From Diphasiastrum complanatum (taxonomy: Eukaryota > Streptophyta > Lycopodiopsida > Lycopodiales > Lycopodiaceae): a stretch of DNA of 64,000 bases. Under the pieces are notes generated by a model that saw nothing but the letters and a program-made list of their open reading frames with translations, was not told the origin of the DNA and did no database searches. The DNA is taken from contig CM055109.1 of NCBI GenBank assembly GCA_029204225.1, positions 42,424,044 through 42,488,043 of the forward strand, given 5' to 3'. Shown here piece after piece: positions 38,506-50,689 of the stretch (position 1 is its first letter; each line of letters starts with the position of its first letter). The translations under genes and the position numbers were made by a program.

Positions 38506-39984
38506 ATAAATAACATTTATAAATCATAGTCCAGTCTTCCCAAACAGTGTATAGTTACTCAGGGATAGGCCAAGCCCTAATATTACTGTATCAGGACTAA
38601 AGCCATGCTGATCAATGTATGGGTGATTGGTCCATATCATCATTATATCGTGTTTATACAATGTACGTAAAATTTTAATCGTGTATTTCTCTTACACAAA
38701 CATTATTATCTGAGAATTGTATGGCTGTCTCCGACGTCTAAATTAATTCAACATTCTCTTCATACCAGATTATCAGTACTAGAGGATTGCATGGCTGTCT
38801 CAGATAATGACTTGATGGCCATAATGATTTGATGGCCATAATGACAGTGGTAGCATATGGATTACAAGATGAATGATATATACAAATCTCATTATTTTGA
38901 AAGTTTTTCAAATAATGAGATAGAGACACATCATTTCTCCCCGCTGATACACCTCTGACGCCTCCATGTCTCATACCAAAGGCATCTATTTCAAAAGCAT
39001 CCTGTAAACGAGTAAAGAAAATAAATTTAGAATGATACATAACACTACAAACTCATACTTTAACACAATGTTTAAGCTATAAGGTCTGGTGTAGACACAT
39101 GTGCTGGTGTCAGAGCAACTCCATGCCATTCTAACCCATGTGAACCTTGTCTTGACAGGCAAGTCATTTGCTATTGTCCATACTCCTAAGCATATCCATG
39201 CTTTCCAGTCGTATCTCACTAGAAGCCCAATATGACACTTACGTGGGCAAACTCATTTATTACCACGGTGGTTGAATAGTGCGAATCACAACTACAAATA
39301 TAAGCCCATCGCCACGCCCATTGCCATGCACATAAGACAAGGACCAGATTTGACCCGTTGGCCCTCGTGTGGCAATGTCCGTGGCAATTGCGTGGCAATG
39401 GACGCGTGGCACTACCACACCGTCAACCAGTCTCTTTTTACCTTTATTACATAATCTTTCTAATGATTGGTGTTTATGACGAATATGCGTACACATACTC
39501 ATCCTCGGCCATTTGTCATTCAATCGATTTGGTTGTGAAAACTCACGGTATAATATTTCATCTTTGTCCCCTTGGTTTTGTTTCTCCCAAGGGTTAAACA
39601 AGCTGTGACCAAAGTAACCTATTGATGACGACCTTATCCCTAATGTCCATGATGATGAAACTGTCATCATCAAGGTCATAGAAAACATTCGCGGATTCTT
39701 CCGACGACATCGCCTCTTATTCAAAGTATGTGTTGTAACTGTAGCTAAGAATGGTACTTTGGGACCGGTAGGACCCAAAAAGCACCTATCATTGGAAAAT
39801 GGAACAAAAATCAAGATTCATCTAGGCTGTGGCATATCCAGCACAAAGAGGACATGTTATTGATGAGGTATAGTTCGTCTTTGTAGGATATTAATAGGAC
39901 CATCATCCTACAAGCAAAGTGATGAAAAAAAAGAGTGCACATTGGAGAGAGTGGGATGTTGTAAAAGTCCAAGATCATCCCATC
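38506..39984. other. No gene recognised; open frame of 184 codons at 39260-39814 (-)
   Basis: The minus-strand open frame 39814-39260 has no recognisable domain or codon signature and lies in a patch with repeated GTGGCAAT words near 39370-39405. A small 17 bp duplication (TTGATGGCCATAATGA type) lies at 38806-38841. Confidence 0.4.
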
Positions 39985-42010
39985 CAAGATCATCACATGG
40001 CTAATTGATGTCAAATTTGAATTATCTTGAGTGGTAGGAGACAATTCCATCCACAAGGGGCCAAAATTGATTGTCCCAAATTGTAGATTGATCAAGTTCA
40101 GTCACTCGATCTTCTATGTCAAGTGATAAGAATCAAGATCTTTAGACATTATATTTGAGCTATCTCAAGTGATGGGGATTGACTTTGATCTATTTCATGA
40201 GCACAAAATTCCTCGAATTTGATCACTTTACAAGAAACCTTTAGTGATACTCACCAAAAGTGAGCTATTCCAAAAGATGCACATCAAATTTTAGTTATCT
40301 CATGTGATAGGAGTCACTTTCATTGACAAGGGATTAAGCTTGAGCTATCTTAATATACTAGATTTGCTTGAGTCTGATTACTTGATGAGCCGTGTCGGGT
40401 GATAAGCAACGAAACCACACATAGGTATAGTTATCACGTGTGATAAGGATTTGACAAGGAATTGAACTTGAGTTGTCTCAATATACTACTCTGGAGACTG
40501 GTTGAGTCTAGTCACCTGATGAGTCATGTCAAGTAATAAGTAGCAAAATCATATGTTAGGTAGAAATTTTGGCTTTTCCAAGTGATAGAGGCACCAAAAT
40601 GGGGCTATTTACATTGATGGACACCAAATTTGAGCTATCTGATGTGATCTTGGCCAATTATGATCACTCAATGAGCAATGTCGAGTAATAAGGACCAAAA
40701 TTGAGTTGTCTCACATGTACGCACTGCATTCAAAGTTATGTGAATGTCCTAAACTCGCAATTACTCTAACTTGATCATTCAATGGACAATCTCAAGCGGT
40801 AAGGGCCAATATGCAATGTCTCAACTGATAGACAATGATTTGGAGCTATATCTCATGATATGGGTCAATTCCATTGATAAGCGATAAAAAACAATCAATC
40901 TAAATGTACTAAACTCAATATTAGTCAATTTTGATCACTTGATGAGCTAAGTTGAGTGATGAGGGCCACATTTGAAGTTTCTCACATGTAGGAATCAAAT
41001 TTAAATTTTCTCAAGTGATAAGCATCAATATTTTAGCTATATTGAGTGATAACGACCAATTCCATCCATGAGGGATCAAACTCAAGCAATATGCATGTCT
41101 TAGGCTTGAGGCTAGCCAAGTTCGATCCCTTCATCAATTATGTCGAGTGCTAAGGAAAAAAATCATAGCGTAGGCATCAAAGTCAATCCATGTTGAGCAA
41201 AGAGACATCAAATTTGAGCTACTTAAATGTCCTAAAATTGAGATTTTTCTAATTCGATTGCCCAATGGGAAATCTCAAGTGATAAGGTCCAAAATTGACT
41301 TATATATGATGATGGACTCAAATTTGAGTTATTTCGTGTGATAGGGGTAAACCCCATCGAGAAGGGGTCAAAGTCGATCAATCTTAATATACTAGATTTG
41401 AAACTAGTTGAGTCTAATTACTTGATCAGCCATGTCGAGTGATCAGCACCAAAATCACACGTTAGGCATTGAATTTGAGCTATTCCGAGTGATAGGTACC
41501 AAATTCAAGCTATTTCAATGTCTTGAAGTCAATATTCTATTGGTTTCATTACTCAATGGAGAATCTCGAGTGATAAAGGCAAAAAATACAACTATTTTGA
41601 ATGATAGATAGCAAATTTGAGCTATCTAATGTGATAGGGATCAAATGTCAACAATAACTGGTGCAACAAAACATACTAGATTTGAAACTAGTTGAGTCTA
41701 ATCACTTGATGAGCCATGTTGGGTGATAAGCAAAAAAATTACACATTAGGCTTTCCCAAATGATAGGCAACAAATTTAATCTATTTGGATGAACTCCCTC
41801 AAAGTTGATCACTCTATGAGGAGCCTCAAGTGAGAAGTGCCAAAATTGGGCTTTTTACATTGATAGACATCAAGTTTGAACTATCTCATGTGATGCTGGT
41901 CAATTATGATAACTCAATGGACTATGTCAAGGGATAGGGACCAAAATAGAGTTGTTTAACATGTAAGTATCAAATTCAAGTTACTTGAATTTCCTAAACT
42001 CGTGATCTTG
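39985..42010. repeat. Degenerate satellite-like array, about 2 kb
   Basis: Variants of CAAGTGATAGGGACCAAATT and TTTGAGCTATCTCATGTGAT recur with an uneven spacing of roughly 40 bases. A longer block (TACTAGATTTGAAACTAGTT, then CTTGATGAGCCATGTCGAGT) recurs at about 40361, 40482, 41391 and 41670, so there is a higher-order unit too. No coding potential. Confidence 0.8.
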
Positions 42011-42622
42011 AAGATTTTGATGATTTTAAAAAACTGAAAAATGAGTATAAATTATGTTTTGATATGATATAAGACAAGTAGATGATTTGATATCGCTGTT
42101 TCCCAATTATAGATGAGATTAAAAATAATCTTAGTTATTCAAAAGTGTCTCGCCACTGTCATAACAACATGACACTTGCTTAGTTTCCTAAATAGTTGAA
42201 AAGAAATCACACTTCTATTTCATAGCTTGCTTGCATGTGCTTCTTTTCTTCGTAAATTAGACAAGGTCATTTCGTTCAAGAGAATTGACACTGGTGAGGT
42301 ATCTGAACGTTTTAGCGATAAAACATTCAGATTTGTGGATCTTGCTAAATTTGTGTGTACATCAATTTTACTTGTATATTTCGATAAGTGTATTTTGTCA
42401 ATATCACATGCGTAAATAGGATTTAACATTCTTGTTGAAAATTTGTAGATAAAATTTAATCGTTGATTAGCAAATATGTCAATGCCTCGAAACGTGTATA
42501 TTTATTTAATGTACATTAGATATTATGTAGTTAACATTTGGATTTGCAACATTGTGTGTTGAATATAAATTTTTTTTCTACGATTGTTTAAAGTACAACG
42601 CAATGTCACTTGAATTTATTTC
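42011..42622. other. No gene recognised
   Basis: AT-rich spacer between the satellite and the unknown ORF region. Confidence 0.5.
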
Positions 42623-44088
42623 ATGTCCTTGGAAAGCATTTTGCTTAGAACTTTAGAAAAGTTCAAATTTATTGTTATGATCCAAGAGAAACCAAGAAAG
42701 ATTAAGGAGGAGAGATCACAAAATGAAAATAGTTTCATTTATGCTCTCATGAAATCTTATGAAGAACTATTTTGCTTTGAAGAGATTTTTGTATCTCAAA
42801 GGTGGATTAAGGCAATACTAGTTGAGTGTGATGCCTTAATAGATAGCAAAGCATGTTTTCCTTGTAAACTTACATTGAATATGAAGTCAAGGAAATGGAA
42901 ATGTCTTCATAATGTATTTTTTGTTGGTTTCAATAAGATCATGAATGATGTGTTCATTCATAATGTTGAGATTGTAAATTTTCAATTCTAAAGGCAAGTT
43001 GTAAACTTTTTATGAGAATAATTGAAGCATCCAAAGTGGACACTTATATCCATAAGCAAGTAGTTAGCCTTATTGAGATGGAAATACTTCTTGATTTCAA
43101 TATTAGAAAAATCAAGCCACGTTGTGGTGATTTTTGGACTTATGTTTCTAGCATAAGTAATGTTGACGATCATATGAAGTGCACATTATATGATCATGTT
43201 TGTTGTGATCATTTTGAGACATGGAGGTCTTGGATTTCCATCAAGGAGGAGCACCAAGAAGGTGATCTTGAGGAGTCATCTCAAGGTTCAAGTGTGCCAA
43301 GGATTGAGGAGGAGAGTCCTTCTCAAGTTATGATTCCAAGAAGAATATCAAGAGACATGGTTGAGCTCATATGGCTCACATTTCAAGGGAAAGAGGAGCA
43401 CATTTCAAGTAGTATACATCTCATGCTTGTTTCTCTTATGTCATTTGGTGAATCAATTTGCTTTAGTGAGACTTTTGCATCTCAAAGTTGGAGTAAAGCC
43501 ATACTAGTTGAGTATGATGTATCTATTGAGAACATAGTTGATGTTCTTAATGATTTGAAATTGATTTTAGATCAATTAGAAAGCAAATGGTTATTTCTTC
43601 AAATGTATGCTCTTGATTCTTGCAAGAGCAAGAGTGATTTGTCCACTCATAGTGTGAAAAATTGCGTTTTTTCATGTATTGAGGCAAATTGTAAACTCTT
43701 TATGAGAGAAAGTGAATCATCCTCTAAGGAAACTTATCTCCATAATGAAGTATCTAGCCTCATTAGATCTGAGATTAGCATGGAAACCAAGCATGAAGAT
43801 ATGATAGAAACTCTTTGTTATTATAGCATGCATAGTCTTGCCAATGTTGATGAGCCTAATCCTCGAGATCTTGGTAAAGTGATGTTGGATCTTTGTGATC
43901 CTCATGAGTCAAGAAGGACTCTTTATTTTCTCATGGAGTTGCAGCTATTTTCAAGGACGAGGAGCTTTTGGATCAACCATATGCTTCAAGGATGGAACAA
44001 ATCAATGAAAGAGGTGCTGGGATGGTGCAAAGCTCTCAAGTTCATAAAAAAAGTCAACATCAAAGAGGCATTATCATGGATACGTTGA
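42623..44088 (+). pseudogene. Unrecognised ORF with internal duplication, upstream of a candidate LTR
   Basis: Two open parts, 42623-42991 and 43012-44088 (358 codons), are in different frames, so there is a frameshift near 43000. Function is not recognised. The protein is built of two diverged copies about 680 bp apart. SYEELFCFEEIFVSQRWIKA (42.76 kb) matches SFGESICFSETFASQSWSKA (43.44 kb), each followed by ILVE(C/Y)D. The segment around VDTYIHKQVVSLIEMEI matches KETYLHNEVSSLIRSEI. No membrane segments or catalytic motifs are evident. Because a polypurine tract and LTR-like sequence follow at 44215, it may be an extra ORF of an LTR element rather than a host gene. Confidence 0.5.
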
Positions 44089-44214
44089 TTTCGGATCGAC
44101 ATCAAGCTCATTGGCTGATCTTCACACCTTTGAACCAGCAAGGATCCATATTTGAAGACAATTCAGCCCATGGAGTCAATCTCAATATCATCATATTTTT
44201 ATCAAGTTAGTTTT

Positions 44215-44223
44215 GAGGAGGAG
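44215..44223 (+). other. Candidate polypurine tract
   Basis: GAGGAGGAG directly precedes TGTTAAAA, the expected arrangement of a plus-strand primer before a 3' LTR. Confidence 0.55.
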
Positions 44224-45074
44224 TGTTAAAATTGGCAAAAGCTAACTTGATCAAATCTTGTAAATACCATTATGAGTAGTACATATCATCATTAGACATG
44301 TGTGGAGCCTGTTCCCACGTGTGAAATAAATGCATTTATCATTTAGATGAGTCATATAGGTTGTACCTACCATTTCATTTGAGATCTAGTGGCTAAAATG
44401 GCCAAAATCTAGTTTTCTAGCTATATGCCACTTGGCATCATTTTATTGGTAGGAAAGGCTATTTCACATGGATAGGAGTGATCTCACACGTGCCAAGGAT
44501 TGCTCACATGTGTGAAAACATCAGTAGTAGGTGAGATTCAACTTGTAGTAGATATTTGTGCAAGTCCCTATAAATTAGGAAAAATTGCCTAAAATCAAGG
44601 CAGGTGGCTATAAGTTAGGAAACTTGGTCCATGTGCCATATTGATGATTATTGGTGGATCCTTTGATGAGTAGGCACTCTCACACGTGCCAAATCAGCTG
44701 AGTAAGCATCAGATCTTGTGTATATATGGTGGCTCATTTGGCCATAATTAACATGGAAGCTAAATCTTGGTTTTGGAGCAATTCTAGTGTTTTCTCTCTA
44801 TTTGTCTTGTGTTTTTACGCATTGATTGGGTTCTAAGCTTAGTATACTTTATTCTCAGCCTACTATCCGTACTCTGTCAGGTTTTCACACGTGTGAAACC
44901 ATCAAGTACAAGTTTTGATCAATAATGATTGTTCTTGTTAGATTTATTCATCTAGATTTGATCTAAATGCTATCTAATCTTGTGTAGATTGATAGGTTGA
45001 TCTAATCTAACATCCAATCACACTTGTGGATCTGATTCAGATCTATTCTTGGTCCATTTTGCTGTACTTTGACA
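44224..45074 (+). mobile_element. Candidate 3' LTR with four CACGTG boxes and a TATA box
   Basis: Starts TGTTAAAATTGGC after the purine tract; a possible end is TTTGACA at 45074. It contains CACGTG at 44316, 44487, 44683 and 44888 and TATATAT at 44721-44727, followed by a T/C-rich stretch. The partner 5' LTR was not found in the window, so the boundaries are tentative. Confidence 0.45.
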
Positions 45075-45104
45075 TTTTGGTAACCCATCAATAAACATTA
45101 ACAT

Positions 45105-45651
45105 TTATACCTTAGGCGGAATATCACTATAAAGTGGATTCAGGTACTCATGAATATCTTGAATAAACTGTTCCAAACCTTTATTCATGGTTAGATGACT
45201 CAACTTTTGGAAGTGTTCATAGTCATCTAAAAGTGGTAGAAAATAATCCCTAAAAAGCTTGCAAAAATAATCTTATGTACAAGGTCGATTGTCCTTTGCA
45301 ACTAAGTCATCCCACCAAACTAAGGCTCTTCCTTCAAGGAACATAGTGACAGTGGATAACTTCTCAGATTCAGGGAATTGGTTCATGGCAAAGTATTTGT
45401 TCCAAACATTTAGCCAAGAACTTAACACTCGTAAGTTCTTATCTTTCTTCTCCCCCTTAAACACTTTTACAGGAGGTGGAACTACATGCTTCTTTTGATT
45501 GGCTAACCTAGACTCTAAGTCTTAGTTTCTTTGATTAGTTTCAAGAAGCTGCTTATTAGTGGCTTGAATTTGTTGGTATAAAAGTTCAAGAGCTTGTGCC
45601 ACATTGGATGGATTTGATAGATCAAATGTTGGGTTTTCATTGGTTTAATCC
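45105..45651 (-). pseudogene. Ty3/gypsy gag remnant
   Basis: The minus strand starts NENPTFDLSNPSNVAQALEL, then VFKGEKKDKNLRVLSSWLNV, AMNQFPESEKLSTVTMFLEG and RALVWWDDLVAKD, then LFRDYFLPLLDDYEHFQKL and IHEYLNPLYSDIP. This is the retrotransposon gag capsid with the conserved WW. Stops occur at several places. The primer site at 46672-46683 lies upstream in the same orientation. Confidence 0.85.
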
Positions 45652-46671
45652 ATTGGGGTTGCTTGTGTGTGTTTTTCTATTATGCAAATACAACAACAAG
45701 TGCTCAAATTAGAATGATAGAAATGCTTCAATTGTTACATCCAATGCAAATAAAAAGCATTTACTTCAATTCATTCAATCTTATTGTTTGTAAGCTCAAT
45801 CCAAGCCTACTATTTGCAAGTTTAATCCAAGCTTAAGAGGAAAACAACAACAAGCTACATTTGCCTTAATCAAAAGCAAAAATGAAAACCAAATCTTTAT
45901 GTAAACTTCAATTAACTAATCCAAGCTAATGTTTACATAAAGTTCTCATTCCCATTCCAATTCCATTTGTCATTTCAAAAGCAACCAAAGTTTTCACATT
46001 TCTCACTATTCTAGATTTCCAAAACCAAGAAACTAGTGTCTAGAAATGGATAACTAATGAAGCTTTATGAAAACTTCAATTTTCAGATCTGATTTTCAGA
46101 TTTACAGGTCTGAAAATCAAAACTTCAAAATGACAAAAAACAAAATTTCAAAACTTGTTTAATGCACAAAGTTACACTACCATTCCCTTCCTACATTGTC
46201 ATCTTCATGAAACTAGGAGATAGAAAGGTGTAACTAATGAAGTTTGAATGAAAACTTCATTTTTCAGATCCGATTTTCAGATTTATAGGTCTGAAAAATA
46301 GAACTTCAAACACTTCATTTATGCAAAAAAAAAACACTAGTTTTGATCAAAACACATAGCTAGAATCAATCTTTTGGCCAAAAAAAGTTTGTGTATGTAG
46401 AGGAAGACTTTCTCTACCCATCCCACAAATCTTTTTTCAGAACTTTTAAAAACCCAAAGCCCACTTTAAAACTTCTCTAACATGATAAAAAATTAGCCCC
46501 TAAACAATTCTATAAGCATCACTACTCTCTTCCAAAAAGAACTAGATTCATTGGGTACTTCAACTACAAGCTTCCTCCAACTAGAAAAGCCTATAATCTT
46601 TCCCAAAAAAATTTAGTTGGTGATCTTAAAAGAACTTGAAGAAGGTTAGAAAGGTTACCATCCTTTGTCTA

Positions 46672-46683
46672 GCTCTGATACCA
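46672..46683 (-). other. tRNA-iMet primer binding site
   Basis: The minus strand reads TGGTATCAGAGC exactly, the plant initiator-Met primer site. It marks the end of a 5' LTR just above it. Confidence 0.8.
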
Positions 46684-46689
46684 CTTTTA

Positions 46690-47762
46690 CAAGTAGAGGT
46701 GAGGAAGTCCTCCAAATTCAAGGCAGAGCCTCCAAATGTCCTCCAAGCAACCTGCAAGCTTCAAGATGCTCCCCAACTCCAAGCTAGGATGCCTTCACCT
46801 GCAAGTAAGGATCTACAAGCCTCCCAGGATCTCTCCTCCACCTATGTCCCTACTCTTTAAACACAAAGATAGATAACAAGCTAGCCTCAAGTATTCACCA
46901 CCCAACCATAGCTAGATCCAAGCTCCAAGCAAGACCTATCTAGCACCCCCTTGCTAATTATAAACAAATCACAAGCATACCACAACACTCCATAGCATAC
47001 TCAAGATCCAAACCCTACTTATGTCCCATACCATAAGCGAGATCCACACCTCAAGCATACTACCACAAGAAAGCACTCTACACACTAGTAGCAACACTAG
47101 AGCATAAGCCAAGCAAACAAGAGAGATCTCTCCCCCCCAATGGGCGCCCTACTACCCTCATATAGATGGCTCATGGACCCCTCCAATGCACTATGGAGTT
47201 CCATGCTCACCAATGAGAGAGAGAGAAGCCTAGGGGAGTTAAAGAATCTCCAAGAGCCTCCATGGGCTTATGGAATATCAAAAGACTCCTTCCATAACCT
47301 ATGACTCTTTGAATGCCTTTCTTGTGGGAGTTGGAAACTCAATGGACACTTTAGAAGGGCACCCTCCTACTAGGTCCCATTGCCCAAGTTGTGCAAGTAT
47401 ACTTTGGTTCTAGGCCAATAAAGTGATATGGTTCAAGGTTGAGGCCCAAGGTTTAGAAAAATAGTCATCCAATGACTTTCTAACACCTCTCTAGGTTCCA
47501 TACCTCCATCCAAGGCATAGACACCTACCTGCCCTTAACCAAGGACACTGGTACTTTAATCTAAGACACCTATCCTTAATACTAAGGGTACCCCTTATCC
47601 AAGGGTCACGTGACTCCATACCTCCAACTAAGGTATAGTCACTTGCCTGTCCTTATCCAAGGGCACATACCCTTAATCCTAAGGGTATCTTGCCATTTAG
47701 CCCCCAACACTAAATGGACTATTAGGGGATTGAAGTACTGCTAGTTACATAGGTATGTAACA
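46690..47762 (-). mobile_element. Candidate 5' LTR of the gag element
   Basis: The region lies immediately upstream (minus strand) of the primer site. It could begin TGTTACATACC at 47762, about 1.07 kb long. It contains an internal near-duplication (CCATACCTCCA...AGGTATAG and AAGGCATAG versions at about 47500 and 47620). The 3' edge does not show a clean CA end, so the limits are uncertain. Confidence 0.4.
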
Positions 47763-47768
47763 CTGCAC

Positions 47769-50335
47769 CTAACGCCAAAGAAGATTCATTTCTGATTGAG
47801 AGAGCGGCCTTGAGTCTGGTGTAGGTTGAGCTAAGCAGACGAGCTTTTCATCTTGTAGGGCTTTGACCTCCGTCCCCAGGCGCGTATTCTCTGCTTCCAA
47901 AAGGTTTAGTTGCGCCTGGATGGGAGCAAGCCGTTGGGACGCTTCGGATTGAAGCTCCCGCACCTTCGTGGAGGCTTCTGTCAATGCTTTGGAGAGGCTT
48001 TGGATATAATTATTGAGGTCCTACTCCTTCTGCTGCAGCTTGGCGATCTCCTGATGTCCTTCTTGTTCATGTTGCTGAGTCAAAATCAGCTCGTGCTACA
48101 GCTTGGTGAGTTTTGCTTGCAATTGTGTGTTGCTTGTTGCCAGGTGTAGTACCCTGCCTTCCAAGATAGCTTTGGCCGCTACCGCATCCAAGATGTATTT
48201 TCCCAGAGTCTGGTACGCCATCGTTAGGTTTGTGAGAGCAGCCGGTACACTGGCACTGGTAAGGCTTGTGTTGTATCAGCCCTAACGACTTGTGGAGTAC
48301 CGTCGTCATCATCTTCTATCAGGTTCTCATTGGACCTGATGCCATCTGGGGCGGTAGGATCAACCCGATCTGGCGATGGTACGAAAATTGTTTGAACAAA
48401 TGCGTCATCAAGCAATGGTTGGTTGCCATCGGCAACCTTTGTTGGCAAAGCAGGTGGGGTTTGAGAAACAACTGTGGAAACAGGGGTGAGGACGGTTTGT
48501 CCGAACGAGAGGATGAGAGGAACAAAGGGGAACTGAAGGGTGGTGTGGAGTATGAAAGAAGGTGAGGATGGAGCAGAAAGTGTCTAACGTGGGGGTGAAA
48601 AATTGATGACTTGCGTCCACGCCAGAGTGTTTGGAGACAATTGAGAATCAAAAGGATTGAATGGAATGGAAGCAACGGTGGCGGCAGGAGTGATGGAGGA
48701 TGCGATGGTGATGGACGGAGTAGTGGATAATGGAACAAAGATAGGAGTGGTATCAACAAAGGAAACATGGATGGACACAGAAACAGTCGTGGATGAAACA
48801 GGAAGAGAGGTAGCGACAACAAAGATCGAAGTGGGGGGTTGCACAGAAGAAGAAGTGGCGATGGTTGATGGAGTAGTTAGTGCGGTAGTGAAGGCGCGTC
48901 TTCGAGTAGCATGTGGAGATGAGGATATAGAGACAGCACCACACATTCGTTTGCTGGATGTTGTGTTAATAATTGCAGGTTGGGAGGAGGTGAATGCTTG
49001 GGATGGCGGATAAAGGTTAGTATGTGGCACTTGGGTGGACAAAAGGGATGAGCGTTGGAAACCGTGCACTTTTGCCTCGAGAAGTGCGCAGACAAAGTTA
49101 CACAACAAGGGGCATGCTGCGATACGCTCACCCTTTTGATGAGGATGGAGCAGAAAGTGTCTGACGTGGGGGTGAAAAATTGATGACTTGCATCCACGCC
49201 AGAGTGTCTGGAGACAATTGAGAATCAGAAGGATTGAATGGAATGGAAGCAACGGTGGCGGCAGGAGTGATGGAGGATGCGATGGTGATGGATAGAGTAG
49301 TGGATAATGGAACAAAGATAGGAGTGGTATCAACAAAGGAAACATGGATGGACACAGAAACAGTTGTGGATGAAACATGAAGAGAGGTAGCGACAACAAA
49401 GATCGAAGTGGGGGGTTGCACAGAAGAAGAAGTGGCGATGGTTGATGGAGTGGTTAGTGCGGTAGTGGAGGCGCGTCTTCGGGTAGCAGGTGGAGATGAG
49501 GATGTAGAGGCAGCGCCACACATTCGTTTGTTGGCTGTTGTGTTAATAATTGCAGGTTGGGAGGAGGTGAATGCTTGGGATGGCGGATAAAGGTTAGTAT
49601 GTGGCACTTGGGTGGACAAAAGGGATGAGCGTTGGAAACCGTGCACTTTTGCCTTGAGAAGTGCGCAGACAAAGTTATACAACAGGGGGCCTGCTGCGAT
49701 ACGCTCACGGTTGTTGGGATTGATGGAGGTGGTTAATTCACGAATGAGGAAGCTATGCCAGTTATATGGCACAAGTGAGGGGCCAGGGAATTCCAGAAAG
49801 GATTCCACTATCTGACTCAGCAGCTTAGACTGAATTTTGTCCATGTGAAATATTGAAATAATTAAAAAGTTATTCAACAGATGCGCAGCCGCCTGAATGA
49901 CGGGTTTTGTGATAGCATCTATCAGGTAACCATTGTTAGTCTGGATTGTAATTTTTGGTGCGGTTTGGATGACGAACGGTTTGATCAGAGTTTTGGCGTG
50001 GCGATGGGAGATGAGTTGATGATCACTGGACATAATGCCAATGGTGACCATCGAGTCTGCGTTAATCCTGACCTTGTGCATGGTACCTTGGTACAAGAAG
50101 TGGAAGCGAGTCTTTTCCTCGTCCCAGGTGGCGTAAGCGTGAAGGGCGAGGCCCATGTTAATCTCAGAATGGAAAAGCGTCGGGTAAAAATCCATTGCCT
50201 CTAGAAGTGGACGGCTGTCTGCAGCCATGGTTGGATCAGAGCGTCAGAGGGTAAGGGCCAAATTTGTGTGGCCTCGGTGATTTCACATTGGATCACCTAT
50301 TTGGTGCCAAAGTCTTCAAAGGATGAGGATGCCAT
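47769..50335 (-). pseudogene. Unrecognised intronless coding remnant with coiled-coil C-terminus
   Basis: Minus strand, ATG at 50335 (MASSSFEDFGTK), an early stop and frameshift, then 366 open codons from 50228. The N-terminal 190 or so residues look globular (LLEAMDFYPTLFHSEINMG and HQLISHRHAKTLIKPF). They are followed by a Ser/Thr/Pro-rich region, an acidic patch (LIEDDDDGT), and a heptad-rich, coiled-coil-like tail (IQAQLNLLEAENTRLGTEVK). It ends at TAG 47769. A tandem duplication of 568 bp breaks the frame in the Ser/Thr region. I do not recognise the family. It sits between LTR-like sequences, so a retrotransposon-borne ORF is as likely as a host gene. Confidence 0.5.
48564..49708. repeat. 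Tandem duplication, two 568 bp units (period 577)
   Basis: Units 48564-49131 and 49141-49708 align without gaps, with only scattered substitutions, and are separated by nine bases. The 577 bp shift is not a multiple of three, so the duplication puts the second unit out of frame with the first. Confidence 0.93.
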
Positions 50336-50586
50336 GTTAACAATGATGATTAAAGGTCGAAAAAGTAGAAAAAACGGTGGAAAAGGTAAAAAGGTGTGGA
50401 AACAACAAAAACTATGAATTACGAGTGTTGGATGACAAGTATTGTAGTTCAGAGTGCAGATCGGTGTTTAGTATGAGCAGATGATAGCTGGTAGGAAGTT
50501 TGGTCGCAAACGGAGAACTTGGTAATTTCAGTGTAAATTTCGGCAGAGCTTCGCTAGCAAAGGTGATAAATGACTCGAATTCAGCC

Positions 50587-50595
50587 CTTATATAG
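50587..50595 (-). promoter_or_regulatory. TATA box (CTATATAAG), probably of an LTR
   Basis: The minus strand reads CCGCTATATAAGGGCTG. It stands about 250 bases upstream of the ATG at 50335 and downstream of the CGAGGGTTC repeats, an arrangement typical of an LTR U3/R or of a plant promoter. Confidence 0.55.
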
Positions 50596-50689
50596 CGGAA
50601 TTTAGAGTGCGTATTAGGTGAAATCCACTTTCCCTTGTTCAGTTCCACCCAAATTTTGGCAGGCACCTTCTAAGACCTCAGAGAAGTCT

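Noticed and set aside
39260-39814. 184-codon minus-strand open frame
   Set aside because: Composition, lack of a domain and lack of neighbours give no support for a gene.
39985-42010. CRISPR-like array
   Set aside because: Repeats are diverged, unevenly spaced and without unique equal-length spacers; the DNA is a plant genome.
48319-48822. Pro/Leu/Ser-rich open frame of 167 codons (-) and overlapping plus-strand frames at 48.6-50.2 kb
   Set aside because: They are shadows of the minus-strand coding frame; duplicated low-complexity codons keep other frames open.
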